Shown: one piece after another, positions 7,814-16,219 of the stretch
How positions within the stretch are numbered: position 1 is the first letter of the stretch
Layout: the number at the start of each line of letters is the position of its first letter
NCBI GenBank assembly: GCA_030065825.1
Contig: JASJCY010000057.1
Span: forward strand, 1-41,284
Direction of reading: 5' to 3'
Length of the DNA stretch: 41,284 bases
Origin: Nostocaceae cyanobacterium
GTDB lineage: Bacteria; Cyanobacteriota; Cyanobacteriia; Cyanobacteriales; Nostocaceae
Translations under genes and position numbers: made by a program
Notes under the pieces: generated by a model
Databases searched by the model: none
The model's input: only the letters and a program-made list of their open reading frames with translations
Told to the model about the DNA's origin: nothing

Positions 7814-7992
7814 AAGTATAGCAAAAGTCACGCATTCAAAAGTCAAAAGTCAAAAGTGAAATACTTGCTGTGAAATTGTTTTGGCGTTTTCGGATGTCCT
7901 AAACTATTTGGCTACTGCTATCATTAAAAATTCAAAAAATCGTGGTGTCAGAAACTGGGTTGTTGTCATTTGCCATTTACCCTTTACAGGTG

Positions 7993-8060
7993 AGAAACCG
8001 GGTTTCTTTGGGTAAAAGATGCAAAATTTTCGTATTTCTTCGAGAAGAAACCCGGTTTCT
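7993..8060. repeat. 68-bp dispersed element bounded by AGAAACCGGGTTTCT, copy 1
   Basis: Each end is a near-palindromic 15-mer (AGAAACCGGGTTTCT left, AGAAACCCGGTTTCT right). A second element of exactly the same length is at 22979-23046, and a solo end is at 21496-21510. It lies between sbpA and cysT, where it could act as an attenuating or stabilising structure in the transcript. Confidence 0.7.
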
Positions 8061-8079
8061 AGAAATTACCCATTACCAA

Positions 8080-9186
8080 TTACCGATTTATTTTTGTACG
8101 TATTTCGTCAAAGATGGCACCATCAGCAAAGAATTTATTCTGCACTGCATTCCAGCCACCAAAATCATTGACTTGACCCAAATTATTCACTTTTGGATAT
8201 TTTTCTGCTAATTCTTTTGTTTGTGCTAATGTCTTATTTATAGGACGAAATCCTACTTTGGCAAACTCCGCTTGTGCTTCTGGGGTAAATAGATATTTCA
8301 CAAAAGCTTCTACCACTTCCCGATTACCATGTCTGCTAACATTACTATCAACAATGGTAATGGGATTATCGATGGAAATATTCACATCCGGAACAATATA
8401 CTTTGCCTTCAAACCCTTTTGTTGTGCCAAAATAATTTCGTTTTCATAGTTTATTAAAGCATCCCCTTGTTCCTGTTTCAAAAAGGCATCAGTAGCTTCC
8501 CGCGCATCTCGACTCAAAATAGGGGCATTTTGATAAGCTTTGGTGACATAATCAACAGCTTTTATCTCATCTCCCCCAATTTTCATCCCTGCATTCCACA
8601 ATGCCAAAAAATTCCAACGGGCAACACCGGATGTTTTGGGGTCAGCTGTAATTAACTGTACTCCCTCTTTCGCTAAATCTGCCCAAGTATTAATGTTTTT
8701 GGGGTTACCATCTCGCGTCACCAAGGCAACCACCGATTTGGAAACAATACTATTATTGGGGAATTCCTTCTCCCATCCCGACTCAATTAATCCCGCTTTC
8801 TCTATATTCTTGGTATCTAATGCCATAGACAAATGCACCACATCCGCTGGCAAACCATCAATAACCGCACGGGTTTGGGCACCGGAACCCCCGTAACTTT
8901 GGTTGATGCGGACTGTTTGGTTATGTTCGAGTTTCCACTTTTCGGTAAACTTAGGAATGATAGCTTTATAGGCGTTTCTGGTGACAATAAAGGAAGCAAT
9001 GGTTAATTCTACGTCTTTCTTATTGGCAGCCACAAGAGTCGCATTAGGAATATTTCCACCAGAATTACTAATATTGTTTCCAGAACAAGCTGCCATTGCC
9101 ACACTGCAACTTACTCCCACTAAAAATAGGGAAATCACCCTCTTGCGCACCCCTAGCGCTTTTATGGCTTTTTGCCACCAACTCAT
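8080..9186 (-). CDS. sbpA: Periplasmic sulfate-binding lipoprotein
   Basis: Captures sulfate in the periplasm for the CysT/CysW importer. The 368-residue protein has a positively charged N-terminus, a hydrophobic stretch (VISLFLVGVSCSVAMAAC) and a cysteine at about residue 33 fitting a lipobox, so it is probably membrane-anchored. The mature part shows the family features VNQSYGGSGAQ-like (here RINQSYGGSGAQ), DVVHLSMALD and a TADPKTSGVARW segment. First gene of sbpA-cysT-cysW. No CysR/NtcA-type site is obvious in the 700-bp upstream gap. Confidence 0.93.
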   Translation of the reverse strand: MSWWQKAIKALGVRKRVISLFLVGVSCSVAMAACSGNNISNSGGNIPNATLVAANKKDVELTIASFIVTRNAYKAIIPKFTEKWKLEHNQTVRINQSYGGSGAQTRAVIDGLPADVVHLSMALDTKNIEKAGLIESGWEKEFPNNSIVSKSVVALVTRDGNPKNINTWADLAKEGVQLITADPKTSGVARWNFLALWNAGMKIGGDEIKAVDYVTKAYQNAPILSRDAREATDAFLKQEQGDALINYENEIILAQQKGLKAKYIVPDVNISIDNPITIVDSNVSRHGNREVVEAFVKYLFTPEAQAEFAKVGFRPINKTLAQTKELAEKYPKVNNLGQVNDFGGWNAVQNKFFADGAIFDEIRTKINR

Positions 9187-9282
9187 TCTATTGCCCCCAG
9201 CAATCTACGGTAATTCGGTCGGAATACTGTGTTTACTTAGTAATGCGATCTTACAGAAGCTGGTCACAAAAAGCAATCATCG

Positions 9283-9317
9283 TCATTTGTCATTTGTCAT
9301 TTGTCATTTGTCATTGG
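9283..9317. repeat. Heptamer tandem repeat (TCATTTG)
   Basis: Four exact TCATTTG units and a variant fifth. Heptameric STRRs of this kind are a hallmark of heterocystous cyanobacteria. Confidence 0.8.
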
Positions 9318-9529
9318 TAATGGGTGTTTAGAACCTCGACTTCTAGAGGGATTTGGGGATATGAAGTTAAGTCCGCCATATAACGGCACAAAAGTGGCGA
9401 TGTCGTTTGTTCCTAATTCCCTTTGCTAACAACTTGCACCAATGTCGTTTAGCCAAGCAACCCACCTTGAAATAAATTTCAAGGAACCTATAGACGAAGC
9501 ACGTTAAAACGCGCTCTCATGCTTTCCCC

Positions 9530-9580
9530 AGTCTGATTTATCAGACTTTGTATATGAGCCTGGGAATTTATTCCTAGGCG
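9530..9580. repeat. Two-hairpin dispersed repeat, copy 2
   Basis: Hairpin 1 is AGTC-TGA-TTTA-TCA-GACT (9530-9547), with the same stem base and loop as copies 1 and 4 but different inner pairs. Hairpin 2 is CCTGGGAAT-TT-ATTCCTAGG (9559-9578) with a single G-T pair. Confidence 0.7.
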
Positions 9581-9612
9581 ATGTAGAATGCTAATCGAGA
9601 ATGGTGCAAATT

Positions 9613-9664
9613 ATCAGATTTATCAAACTTTGTTTATAGGTTCCTAAGACTTTAATCCTAGGTG
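9613..9664. repeat. Two-hairpin dispersed repeat, copy 3 (degenerate)
   Basis: Aligns with copy 2 through ATCAGATTTATCAAACTTTG and CCTAAGACTTTAATCCTAGG, but hairpin 1 is broken by substitutions. Each of copies 2 and 3 is followed by GAGAATGGTG, so the pair looks like a roughly 82-bp tandem duplication. Confidence 0.55.
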
Positions 9665-9731
9665 GAAAATATGGCGAATTGAGAATGGTGTAATACCAAG
9701 TTGAAAAAAGAATGGGACAGATGGTTGGTTG

Positions 9732-9758
9732 GTAGGAGCGCGGTTTCCGCGCTCCTAC
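9732..9758. repeat. Perfect hairpin GTAGGAGCGCGG-TTT-CCGCGCTCCTAC
   Basis: Twelve-base arms around a TTT loop, in a gene-free region 158 bp beyond the stop of the leftward nuclease-fold gene. No T-run follows on either side, so it is probably a dispersed palindrome and not a terminator. Confidence 0.55.
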
Positions 9759-9915
9759 AATTGGATCTATTGCAAACATTTTGGGATTTGTTATAAGTTA
9801 TCACCTTTACAAACCGATTTCCCTGCAAGAGGACACAAACCCAAGTGAAAAATTTGTGCGCTATGGCGTACATTTTAAAGAAAAATTTGCCTGCAAAGGT
9901 ATGAAAACCCTGTAA

Positions 9916-10551
9916 TCAAGGGGATATTACTTCACCAATATGCTTGAGAACTTGCAAAATTTCATACAATTCTCTCTTGGACGTAAACAGCGCAAACACC
10001 CGCGACAGGTTATACTGTGGAGTACCTGTTTGGGTCAATTTAATAAATAAAATATCGTCCCCATTAGTTACCATCCCAAATCCAGGTTTATCGGTGTGGG
10101 GATTAGCCATCAAATAAGCTAGTGTTTGCGGTACAGCAGACCAAACAGAAAGAGTGGTTTTTTTAGATTCCAACACCATCACCCAAAACTGATTTTGCAA
10201 CACTAACACATCTATTCTTCCCCTTAATACCTCCTCTCCATCGTCTAAAACCAATTCCACCGACGACTCTGCTTTAATCCGAAAGGGAGGGTCATAAAAT
10301 CCTGCCAGCGCTAACAAAGGTGACACTACCAACAGCATTACTGTCCCCTCTAACAAATCACCTCCACCACGGTGATAGAGATATCTACGTCGCAGTACAT
10401 CCAGAGAGGCTTTTTCAGCTTCCGTAATTTCCGGTAGTCCGTCAAACCATTCTGTAAAAAACTCTTCATCCTCTATGCGGATTAGACCAAATCGAGTTTC
10501 AGCATCGGTTAAGCTGGTAATCGCTTCTGTAATGGCTTCTGTCTTGGTCAT
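9916..10551 (-). CDS. Stand-alone restriction-endonuclease-like (HsdR N-terminal type) protein
   Basis: A 211-residue single-domain protein. GRIDVLVLQNQFWVMVLESKK fits the D...ExK core of PD-(D/E)XK nucleases, and the following VWSAVPQTLAYLMANP segment is typical of the type I restriction R-subunit N-terminal domain. Similar orphan proteins are common in cyanobacteria, usually annotated as restriction endonuclease subunit R. There is no helicase domain and no methylase or specificity gene next to it, so restriction activity is doubtful. Start is ATG 10551. Substrate and role unknown. Confidence 0.75.
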   Translation of the reverse strand: MTKTEAITEAITSLTDAETRFGLIRIEDEEFFTEWFDGLPEITEAEKASLDVLRRRYLYHRGGGDLLEGTVMLLVVSPLLALAGFYDPPFRIKAESSVELVLDDGEEVLRGRIDVLVLQNQFWVMVLESKKTTLSVWSAVPQTLAYLMANPHTDKPGFGMVTNGDDILFIKLTQTGTPQYNLSRVFALFTSKRELYEILQVLKHIGEVISP

Positions 10552-10660
10552 AACCCGTTCCCATCCACATAGTTTAATTGTAGCCAGGGACTTGAAAGTA
10601 GGGGTTAGGTATTAGGAGTTAGGGAATAGCAAAAAATAAATCATCCCATACTGTGGGGTA

Positions 10661-10698
10661 GGCATCCCTGCCTGCCCTATCATACAGGCAAGGATGCC
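10661..10698. repeat. Dispersed hairpin GGCATCCCTGCCTG / CAGGCAAGGATGCC
   Basis: Inverted 14-base arms with one internal mismatch. Relatives occur at 28368-28393 and 28881-28932, and half-arms at 24361-24410. A frequent cyanobacterial dispersed palindrome. Confidence 0.65.
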
Positions 10699-10762
10699 TG
10701 TACCACTATGACATTTTGGGATATTTTTTATTTGCAAGTTCTCTAAGTGCTAGGTTACTTGC

Positions 10763-10831
10763 AAAAAACTCGCTTCGCTATAGTTAAGGGTTTTACCGCT
10801 AAAAAACTCGCTTCGCTATAGTTAAGGGTTT
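10763..10831. repeat. Two tandem ~34-bp repeats (AAAAAACTCGCTTCGCTATAG)
   Basis: Two near-identical units, each ending AGTTAAGGGTTTTACC. One further unit follows the 65-bp array at 4161-4197, and the unit resembles a shortened form of that 65-bp repeat. Confidence 0.7.
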
Positions 10832-10915
10832 TACCTTTGGGGACTGGGGACTGTCAAACTGCCTCAAGCCGCAATGTTGTAAAATAAGTGAAAGACAAAC
10901 CCTAACTCTGTACTC

Positions 10916-11140
10916 ATGAGTTCCCATCCCCTGTTGAAAGTTGACATTTCTCAACTCAGTATTGCAGAACGTATCCAACTTGCTGAAGATTTATGGGACA
11001 GTATCTTAGAACAGCAAGAGGAACTTCCTTTGAGTGAAGCGCAGCAACAAGAATTAAATCGACGATTAGAAAATTACAAGAAAAATCCCGCAAATGGTTC
11101 TAGTTGGGAAGAGGTTAAAAAAAGGTTAGGCTTCTGTTGA
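10916..11140 (+). CDS. Addiction-module antitoxin (TIGR02574-like)
   Basis: A 74-residue acidic protein that would bind and neutralise the toxin encoded directly downstream and repress their common promoter. It shows the family pattern: LSIAERIQLAEDLWDSI near residue 15-30, then LPLSEAQQQELNRRLENY and a GSSWEEVKKRL tail. Its TGA overlaps the toxin ATG (TGATG), which couples translation. Start ATG 10916. Confidence 0.85.
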   Translation: MSSHPLLKVDISQLSIAERIQLAEDLWDSILEQQEELPLSEAQQQELNRRLENYKKNPANGSSWEEVKKRLGFC

Positions 11141-11436
11141 TGAACCATAACCTGATTATCCAACCAGAAGCAGAATATGATATCCAGGATGCTTTTGAAT
11201 GGTACGAATCCCAAAATCCAGGTTTGGGTTCTGAGTTTGTCCGTGCAGTGGATACTTGTTTGTCGGGAATTGGACGAAACCCCCTTGTTTACCAAGTTAT
11301 CCATAAACAGGTAAGAAGAGCATTAATCCGTCGATTCCCATACATAATTCTCTACGTTTTTGAGGAAGATACGGTTTTTGTCCTTGCTTGCTTCCATGCA
11401 AAACGCGATCCAAAACGGTGGTTGGATAGAACTTAG
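11140..11436 (+). CDS. RelE/ParE-superfamily toxin
   Basis: A 98-residue toxin of the RelE/ParE fold. Motifs: EAEYDIQDAFEWYESQNPGLG at the N-terminus, VRRALIRRFPYIILYVFEEDTVFVLACFHAKRDPKRW at the C-terminus. Family members either cut mRNA on the ribosome or poison gyrase, and sequence does not decide between them. The start at ATG 11140 overlaps the antitoxin stop; an in-frame TTG three bases upstream is less likely. Confidence 0.87.
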   Translation: MNHNLIIQPEAEYDIQDAFEWYESQNPGLGSEFVRAVDTCLSGIGRNPLVYQVIHKQVRRALIRRFPYIILYVFEEDTVFVLACFHAKRDPKRWLDRT

Positions 11437-11530
11437 TACAGGACAACATGACGCGATCGCACCTCGATCAAGATAGCAGGTTTCACTCGCATTTCTGTAC
11501 AGATTTTACCTCACCCAGCCCTATCGGGCA

Positions 11531-11582
11531 CCCCTCTCCTACCCTACGGAAAGCCACTCCGTGTCTATAGTAAGGAGAGGGG
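11531..11582. repeat. Dispersed CCCCTCTCCT / AGGAGAGGGG inverted repeat
   Basis: Arms at 11531-11540 and 11573-11582 around a short dispersed repeat (CTACGGAAAGCCACTCCGTGTCT). A tighter copy is at 40933-40959. It sits between the convergent toxin and amidotransferase genes and may act as a bidirectional terminator. Confidence 0.55.
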
Positions 11583-11619
11583 AAGGGGGTGAAGTTTCGC
11601 TAATTGCAAGTTAATATCT

Positions 11620-12390
11620 TCAAACCAAATCCAAGGGTAAACCATCCTCAAACACCAACAATTTCCCCTCAGGAATAATAGTCCACTCTTCGTTATCAGT
11701 CAGAGGAGTAGTAGCAATTACCGCTACGCGATCGCTTGGTGTGGTTAACTCATTAAAGTCTACAGTTACATCTTGGTCAATTAAATGGGCAGCTGCAAAG
11801 GGTGCTTGCCGGATAATATAACAAAGCTTGGTGGAACAGTGGGCAAAGAAAAGTTCTCCGTCGGACATCAAGTAATTAAAAGTCCCTTTTTCGGAAATTT
11901 TATCAGTTATTTCCCGGACAACAGGATAAAGTTCTGCTAATGGTGGCTGTTTGGGGAACCGTTGTCTTAATGTTTCCAGTATCAAACAAAAAGCCTTTTC
12001 GCTGTCAGTGTTACCCACTGGTTGATAAAATTCCATCCCTGTAGGATTAAAATCAGGTAAATCCCCATTGTGGGCAAATACCCAATATCTTCCCCACATT
12101 TCCCGACGGAAGGGATGACAGTTTTCTAGAATGATTTCTCCTTGGGTGGCTTTGCGGATGTGAGCAATGACATGGGTAGAATGAATAGGATAGCGTCGCA
12201 CCACATCTGCTATGGGACAACTAACCGAAGGATTGACATCTACAAAAATTCTACAGCCCTTACCTTCAAAAAAAGCAATCCCCCAACCATCTTTATGATC
12301 GTCGGTTATTCCTCCCCGTGCGGAAAAGCCTTCAAAGGAAAAGCAAATATCCGTCGGTACATTACAGTTCATTCCCAGCAGTTGACACAT
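11620..12390 (-). CDS. Class II glutamine amidotransferase (YafJ-like)
   Basis: An Ntn-hydrolase fold protein predicted to release ammonia from glutamine; the acceptor is unknown for this family. The nucleophile must be the N-terminal cysteine, so ATG 12390 (Met-Cys-Gln) is the start, not the GTG one codon earlier. Visible motifs: MCQLLGMNC, DGWGIAFF, HIRKAT, FAHNGDL and VGNTDSEKAF. At 256 residues it has the normal length of the single-domain form. No partner synthase gene is adjacent. Confidence 0.88.
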   Translation of the reverse strand: MCQLLGMNCNVPTDICFSFEGFSARGGITDDHKDGWGIAFFEGKGCRIFVDVNPSVSCPIADVVRRYPIHSTHVIAHIRKATQGEIILENCHPFRREMWGRYWVFAHNGDLPDFNPTGMEFYQPVGNTDSEKAFCLILETLRQRFPKQPPLAELYPVVREITDKISEKGTFNYLMSDGELFFAHCSTKLCYIIRQAPFAAAHLIDQDVTVDFNELTTPSDRVAVIATTPLTDNEEWTIIPEGKLLVFEDGLPLDLV

Positions 12391-12473
12391 CACCGTTCAA
12401 ACCCTGAATCATAAATCAATGGCTTTAGCATCAAGATAATTCACAACTGCTCTATTTTGCTGGTACTATTGAT

Positions 12474-13295
12474 TCAATGTGGGGATTTTTGTTTGTGAAA
12501 GAAGACCCGCACCGCTGAAATAATCAAAATTGTCCCCAGTACTAGTTTCAGCATTGATGCGGGTACAATCCCCACCATCAGTCCTCCCAGAAGTGCCCCA
12601 ATTACAGAACCTATACCCATTGGTATCACGGTATCCTTCACCGGACGACGGTCAATAAATGCCCCTTTACTAGCATATTTCAAAACCCCCACCAGCACTG
12701 TAGGTAAACTGATGAGTAGTGCTGATGTACCAGCTGTCTTAATATCTGCCCCAAAGGCGAAAATTAAGGTAGGGATAATTACCTCTCCTCCAGCCACACC
12801 CAGTAAACTACTGACTAAGCCAATCAGCAGTCCAAATATAATTCCAGCTAAAACCCAGATTCCCAAAGCATTTGGTAACAGTGCTGGGATTTGAGTGGGT
12901 AGGAAACTTTCAATAATTAAAGCTGTACCAATTATGACTAGTAATCCTAAGATAATTCGTTCTAGTTGGTGATTGGATAACTTGCTGGCGATCGCAGCAC
13001 CGATAAAAGCGGTAATTACAGCCCCCGCAATTAAAGACAAGACAGCGGGTAAAAATGGCAACACTGGAGTGAAAGATAATGCTCTACCTCGCACAGGAAT
13101 AGAAGCAGCAATAGTTACCAAACTTACCGCCAAATTTAAGTAAATAGCTTGACGAGCAGAATAGCCGAGAGAACCCACCAATACAGGTAAACGATATTCA
13201 GCACCTCCTAACCCCATCAAACCACCGAGAACTCCTATGGGGACGGAGTAGAGAAAAGCTGCACGGCGATGGGTTACCAGTGTTTTTAACTTCAT
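12474..13295 (-). CDS. TauE/SafE-family (DUF81) membrane permease
   Basis: A 273-residue membrane protein with about eight spans and the glycine-rich repeated motif GLMGLGGAEYRLPVLV and SSLLGVAGGEVIIPTLIF of TauE/SafE proteins, proposed exporters of sulfite, sulfoacetate or other small anions. The start codon is 6 bp from the mtnB stop, with GGAAGG in the gap, so the two genes form an operon. That suggests a substrate linked to methionine salvage, an inference. Note GGAEYRLP, where many relatives have GGGxxxxP. Confidence 0.85.
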   Translation of the reverse strand: MKLKTLVTHRRAAFLYSVPIGVLGGLMGLGGAEYRLPVLVGSLGYSARQAIYLNLAVSLVTIAASIPVRGRALSFTPVLPFLPAVLSLIAGAVITAFIGAAIASKLSNHQLERIILGLLVIIGTALIIESFLPTQIPALLPNALGIWVLAGIIFGLLIGLVSSLLGVAGGEVIIPTLIFAFGADIKTAGTSALLISLPTVLVGVLKYASKGAFIDRRPVKDTVIPMGIGSVIGALLGGLMVGIVPASMLKLVLGTILIISAVRVFFHKQKSPH

Positions 13296-13301
13296 CCTTC
13301 C

Positions 13302-13928
13302 TTAACCCTTGAGATTTCTTGCAGCTACCATGTAGCGGAATATATATTCCACCAATTCAATATAATTACGGGCAGTTTCCAAAGAAGGTGCCCAAACGGT
13401 AACTCCGTGATTACGGATTAAAAAGGCTGGAATTTGTGGGAGATTACTACTAAAACGTTCTTTAATTTCCGCTGCAATTTTGGGAACTTGTAAATGATTA
13501 GCAAATACTGGCATTACACATTGGGGATTCTCTTTCCAGACTCCTAAACCTTTAAGCATTTCCAGAGGAGGTAGGGATAATTCATCTCCCTGCGCAAACA
13601 TAGACACCAAATTTGCTTCCACAGAATGTACATGAAAACAACTCATGGCTTCTGGAAATAGAGAATAGATGACTTGGTGAATGGAAGTTTCAGCGGAAGG
13701 TTTTAACCCAGCAGCACATTCCTCAATTTCTCCATCGGCAGAAATGCGGACAAAATCGTTCTTCGTCAGCTCTCCTTTAGACTTACCACTGGCTGTAATC
13801 CAAAAACTACCATGAGGTAGACGCACCGAGATATTGCCCGCAGTTCCCACCATCCAGCCGTTTTGATAAAATTGTCGGGCTATGGCGACTAAATCTATAC
13901 GGGCATCAATTGTAATTTGACTGTTCAT
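13302..13928 (-). CDS. mtnB: Methylthioribulose-1-phosphate dehydratase
   Basis: Dehydrates 5-methylthioribulose-1-phosphate in the methionine salvage pathway. Class II aldolase fold of 208 residues with the expected GTAGNISVR, ITASGKSKGEL, a glutamate in PSAETSIH (E80), the zinc ligands HVH (99-101) and a later RNHGV. Start ATG 13928. It leads an operon with the TauE/SafE permease. The next salvage gene, mtnD, lies 575 bp upstream on the same strand, and no mtnC phosphatase gene is between them. Confidence 0.92.
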   Translation of the reverse strand: MNSQITIDARIDLVAIARQFYQNGWMVGTAGNISVRLPHGSFWITASGKSKGELTKNDFVRISADGEIEECAAGLKPSAETSIHQVIYSLFPEAMSCFHVHSVEANLVSMFAQGDELSLPPLEMLKGLGVWKENPQCVMPVFANHLQVPKIAAEIKERFSSNLPQIPAFLIRNHGVTVWAPSLETARNYIELVEYIFRYMVAARNLKG

Positions 13929-14503
13929 GTCAAGGGGAATTTAGAATTTAGAATGAAGAATTTAGAATGGAAGAATTTAGAATTATTACCCATCGATGTA
14001 GGTGTAGGGTATCGAGGGGTTTGAAACAATGACAGAACTACTGGTTGACTGACAAAAGTCTTGGAAGTGTTGAAATTTCGTAGCCCCTCCACCCAACGCA
14101 ATCGGTTGCGGTTGTTGGGTTGAAGCATGTAGACGCGGTAGACACGGAGTGGCTTCTCTTTGAGTGCGGCTTCTCGCAGAGTAACCCAAGCTACATCAAA
14201 AAGATTTGTCAGTCAATCAGGACAGAACTGTTTGTTTTTCTCCACCGATAAATCCGGAGGCTTGTATCCAGTTTATTTTCCTGTCAACAGAATCACTTCT
14301 ACAAAGCTAGTAGAATTGGTCATTTTGAGTTCTAGATTTTAAACGATTTTGGTAATCTTAAGCAAAAGCTTGCGATCACAAATCCCGTTTTTCCGATCAA
14401 ACAAGTGGGAATATTTTGGATATTTTATACCAATTAAAAAAACAAGCTTAGGGTGCCTTACTAGCTGTTTCCTATTCCCTATTCCCTATTCCCTATTCCC
14501 TAT
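13929..14503. other. 575-bp spacer between mtnD and mtnB, repeats only
   Basis: Contains AATTTAGAAT repeats (about 13938-13985), a short dispersed repeat cluster (14112-14183) and a CCTATTC heptamer array (14471-14503). I find no open frame resembling the enolase-phosphatase MtnC that often sits here. Confidence 0.5.
14471..14503. repeat. Heptamer tandem repeat (CCTATTC / TTCCCTA)
   Basis: About 4.7 units abutting the mtnD stop codon. The reverse-complement form recurs at 18971-19005, and interrupted copies at 28620-28660. Confidence 0.8.
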
Positions 14504-15052
14504 TCAAGCTACAGCCTGACGAAAACGAATTTCTCTACCTGTATACTCAGGAACCCAGCCTTCAGTGCCAGTAAAATAACGTACTGCTTTCACCCGGCGT
14601 GCAGGTGTTAAATAAAACCAGTGTTCAGTTCCTGCTGGCACATTGATATATTCTTCTGGTTGCACGGTTAATTCTACCTGACTACCATCAGGACGCACAA
14701 AGCCAAAAATGCCTTCTCCATCGACAATGTAACGCACTTCATCATCAGCGTGGGTATGGATTTTGTCAAATTTTGTCAGCAATCCATCTAGATTTGGTGT
14801 CTGGGGATGGAGAACAATTAAATCTCGGGATTGGTAACCTGCTGTTTGCTTAAGTTGTTCAAAATAGCTATCTAAACCTTGGAGTACTTCTTCTTTTTCG
14901 TCATCGTTGAGGCTTTCTTTTCCCAGTAAATTCCGAGTTTCGGGATTATCTATAGACCAACGATTAAGTTTAACATTAATAGATGCTAGTTCTTGGGCAA
15001 TTGAGGGTAAATCGGTACGGAGTGTTCCATCTTCGAGTTTTAAAATCGCCAT
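14504..15052 (-). CDS. mtnD: Acireductone dioxygenase
   Basis: Oxidises acireductone to the keto-acid precursor of methionine plus formate (iron form) in methionine salvage. Cupin protein of 182 residues with the metal site HTHADDE (H99, H101, E105) and a second histidine in GTEHWFYL (H144). The Fe- or Ni-dependent outcome depends on the bound metal and is not visible in the sequence. Start ATG 15052, preceded on its strand by a GGAGAG element. Confidence 0.94.
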   Translation of the reverse strand: MAILKLEDGTLRTDLPSIAQELASINVKLNRWSIDNPETRNLLGKESLNDDEKEEVLQGLDSYFEQLKQTAGYQSRDLIVLHPQTPNLDGLLTKFDKIHTHADDEVRYIVDGEGIFGFVRPDGSQVELTVQPEEYINVPAGTEHWFYLTPARRVKAVRYFTGTEGWVPEYTGREIRFRQAVA

Positions 15053-15134
15053 GACTCTCCTCCCACATGTTTCGGAAAAGTTTTTCTCTCAAATTATACG
15101 CTATCTTTACAGATTTAGTTAATTTGTAGATTTT

Positions 15135-16091
15135 TTAAACCTCAATAGTACGCAAACCTATATCGGGAAAATCGCTAAATACACCATCAATCCCTAAACC
15201 GAAAAACAATTCATACTCCCCTTGAGGATTTCCTTGAAAATCCAGAGGTAAAAAAAAATCTTCATTGCGAAATGTCCAAGCATGAACAAGTAAATTCACT
15301 CCATGGGCATCATTAATTAAAGATGTAGGGGAGAGTAATTTATTATTTCTATCTCTGGGAACAACTAAATTTTTATTAACACCAATAGCCAGTGCATATT
15401 CAGCAATATCTCTTAATCCTGCTACAGTTGCTAAATCTTGGTAACTAAAATTGACATCGTAAGGTTTACCAGTGTCGTTGAGTAATTGTACTAGCGGTAA
15501 ATCAGTTTTTTGAGATAATTGCTTCAGGTTATTAACTTCAAACGATTGAATAAAAATTGGTGCTTTATCTCCCCTATAGCCATTACCATGCAAAACTTCT
15601 AGTAACGGTTCTTCTAAAGGTAATCCTATAGACTGGAAATAACTAGGATGTTTAGTTTCTGGATAAATACCAATAGTTTTACCTTTAACTAAATCTATAA
15701 TTTCTTGGAAAGTAGGAATATCGAATTTCCCATCATAAACAGCATTTTGAGGACGAATTTGAGGAATTCTTTCTTTTGCCCGTAAAGTTTTAATTTCACC
15801 AAGGGTAAAGTCTTCAGTAAACCAACCATTCTTTACCTCTCCATCAATTATTTTTGTAGTTCTGCGATGGGCAAATTCTGGATGATTCACAACATCTGTA
15901 GTTTGAGACATTTCATTTTCATGACGTGCAATTAATATCCCATCTTTTGTAGAAACTAAATCAGGTTCAATAAAATTAGCCCCCATTTCAATTGCTAACT
16001 TATAAGCCGCTAATGTGTGTTCGGGACGGTAGCCACTAGCACCTCGGTGGGCAATCACAATCGGGGGTTGTTGCGTCACAGTTGTAGTCAT
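15135..16091 (-). CDS. Glycerophosphodiester phosphodiesterase
   Basis: Hydrolyses glycerophosphodiesters to sn-glycerol-3-phosphate and an alcohol. The GDPD signature HRGASGYRPEHTLAAY is followed by GANFIEPDLVSTKDGILIARHE with the metal-binding Glu/Asp pair. The rest of the TIM barrel (GIYPETKHP, FIQSFEV, VHAWTFRNE, GVFSDFPD) is complete. I chose ATG 16091 (MTTTVTQQPP) over an in-frame TTG at 16154, since homology begins after it. No signal peptide, so probably cytoplasmic. Confidence 0.92.
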   Translation of the reverse strand: MTTTVTQQPPIVIAHRGASGYRPEHTLAAYKLAIEMGANFIEPDLVSTKDGILIARHENEMSQTTDVVNHPEFAHRRTTKIIDGEVKNGWFTEDFTLGEIKTLRAKERIPQIRPQNAVYDGKFDIPTFQEIIDLVKGKTIGIYPETKHPSYFQSIGLPLEEPLLEVLHGNGYRGDKAPIFIQSFEVNNLKQLSQKTDLPLVQLLNDTGKPYDVNFSYQDLATVAGLRDIAEYALAIGVNKNLVVPRDRNNKLLSPTSLINDAHGVNLLVHAWTFRNEDFFLPLDFQGNPQGEYELFFGLGIDGVFSDFPDIGLRTIEV

Positions 16092-16219
16092 TACAAGTGA
16101 TACACCAGTTTGATAGCCAATATTACAGCGATTTTTAGGTAAGAGAATACCCAAAAATAAATTATCCCAAATACAATATTACATTTGTAGGGGCGCAATG
16201 CTTGCGCCCTTAAGCCCTA

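Larger units (their letters stand above)
9187..9915. other. 729-bp repeat-rich intergenic region
   Basis: Holds the sbpA promoter region and several repeats: a TCATTTG heptamer array (9283-9317), two copies of the two-hairpin repeat (9530-9578, 9613-9664) and a perfect hairpin (9732-9758). No open frame here looks like a gene. Confidence 0.5.
10552..10915. other. 364-bp intergenic region with two repeat families
   Basis: Divergent spacer between the nuclease-fold gene and the toxin-antitoxin pair. It contains the GGCATCC hairpin (10661-10698) and the 34-bp tandem pair (10763-10831). The TA promoter should lie in 10840-10915, but I see no confident boxes. Confidence 0.4.

Noticed and set aside
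8981-9331. 116-codon frame upstream of and over the sbpA 5' end
   Set aside because: Mostly antisense to the SbpA signal-peptide region, then translation of the TCATTTG repeat (HLSFVICHLS); not a protein.
9591-9873. Two overlapping minus-strand frames of 62-71 codons
   Set aside because: They cover dispersed hairpin repeats and show no family features.
10916-11436. Toxin-antitoxin pair and the HsdR-like gene as one restriction/defence operon
   Set aside because: They are on opposite strands and separated by 364 bp of repeats; no methylase or specificity subunit is present.
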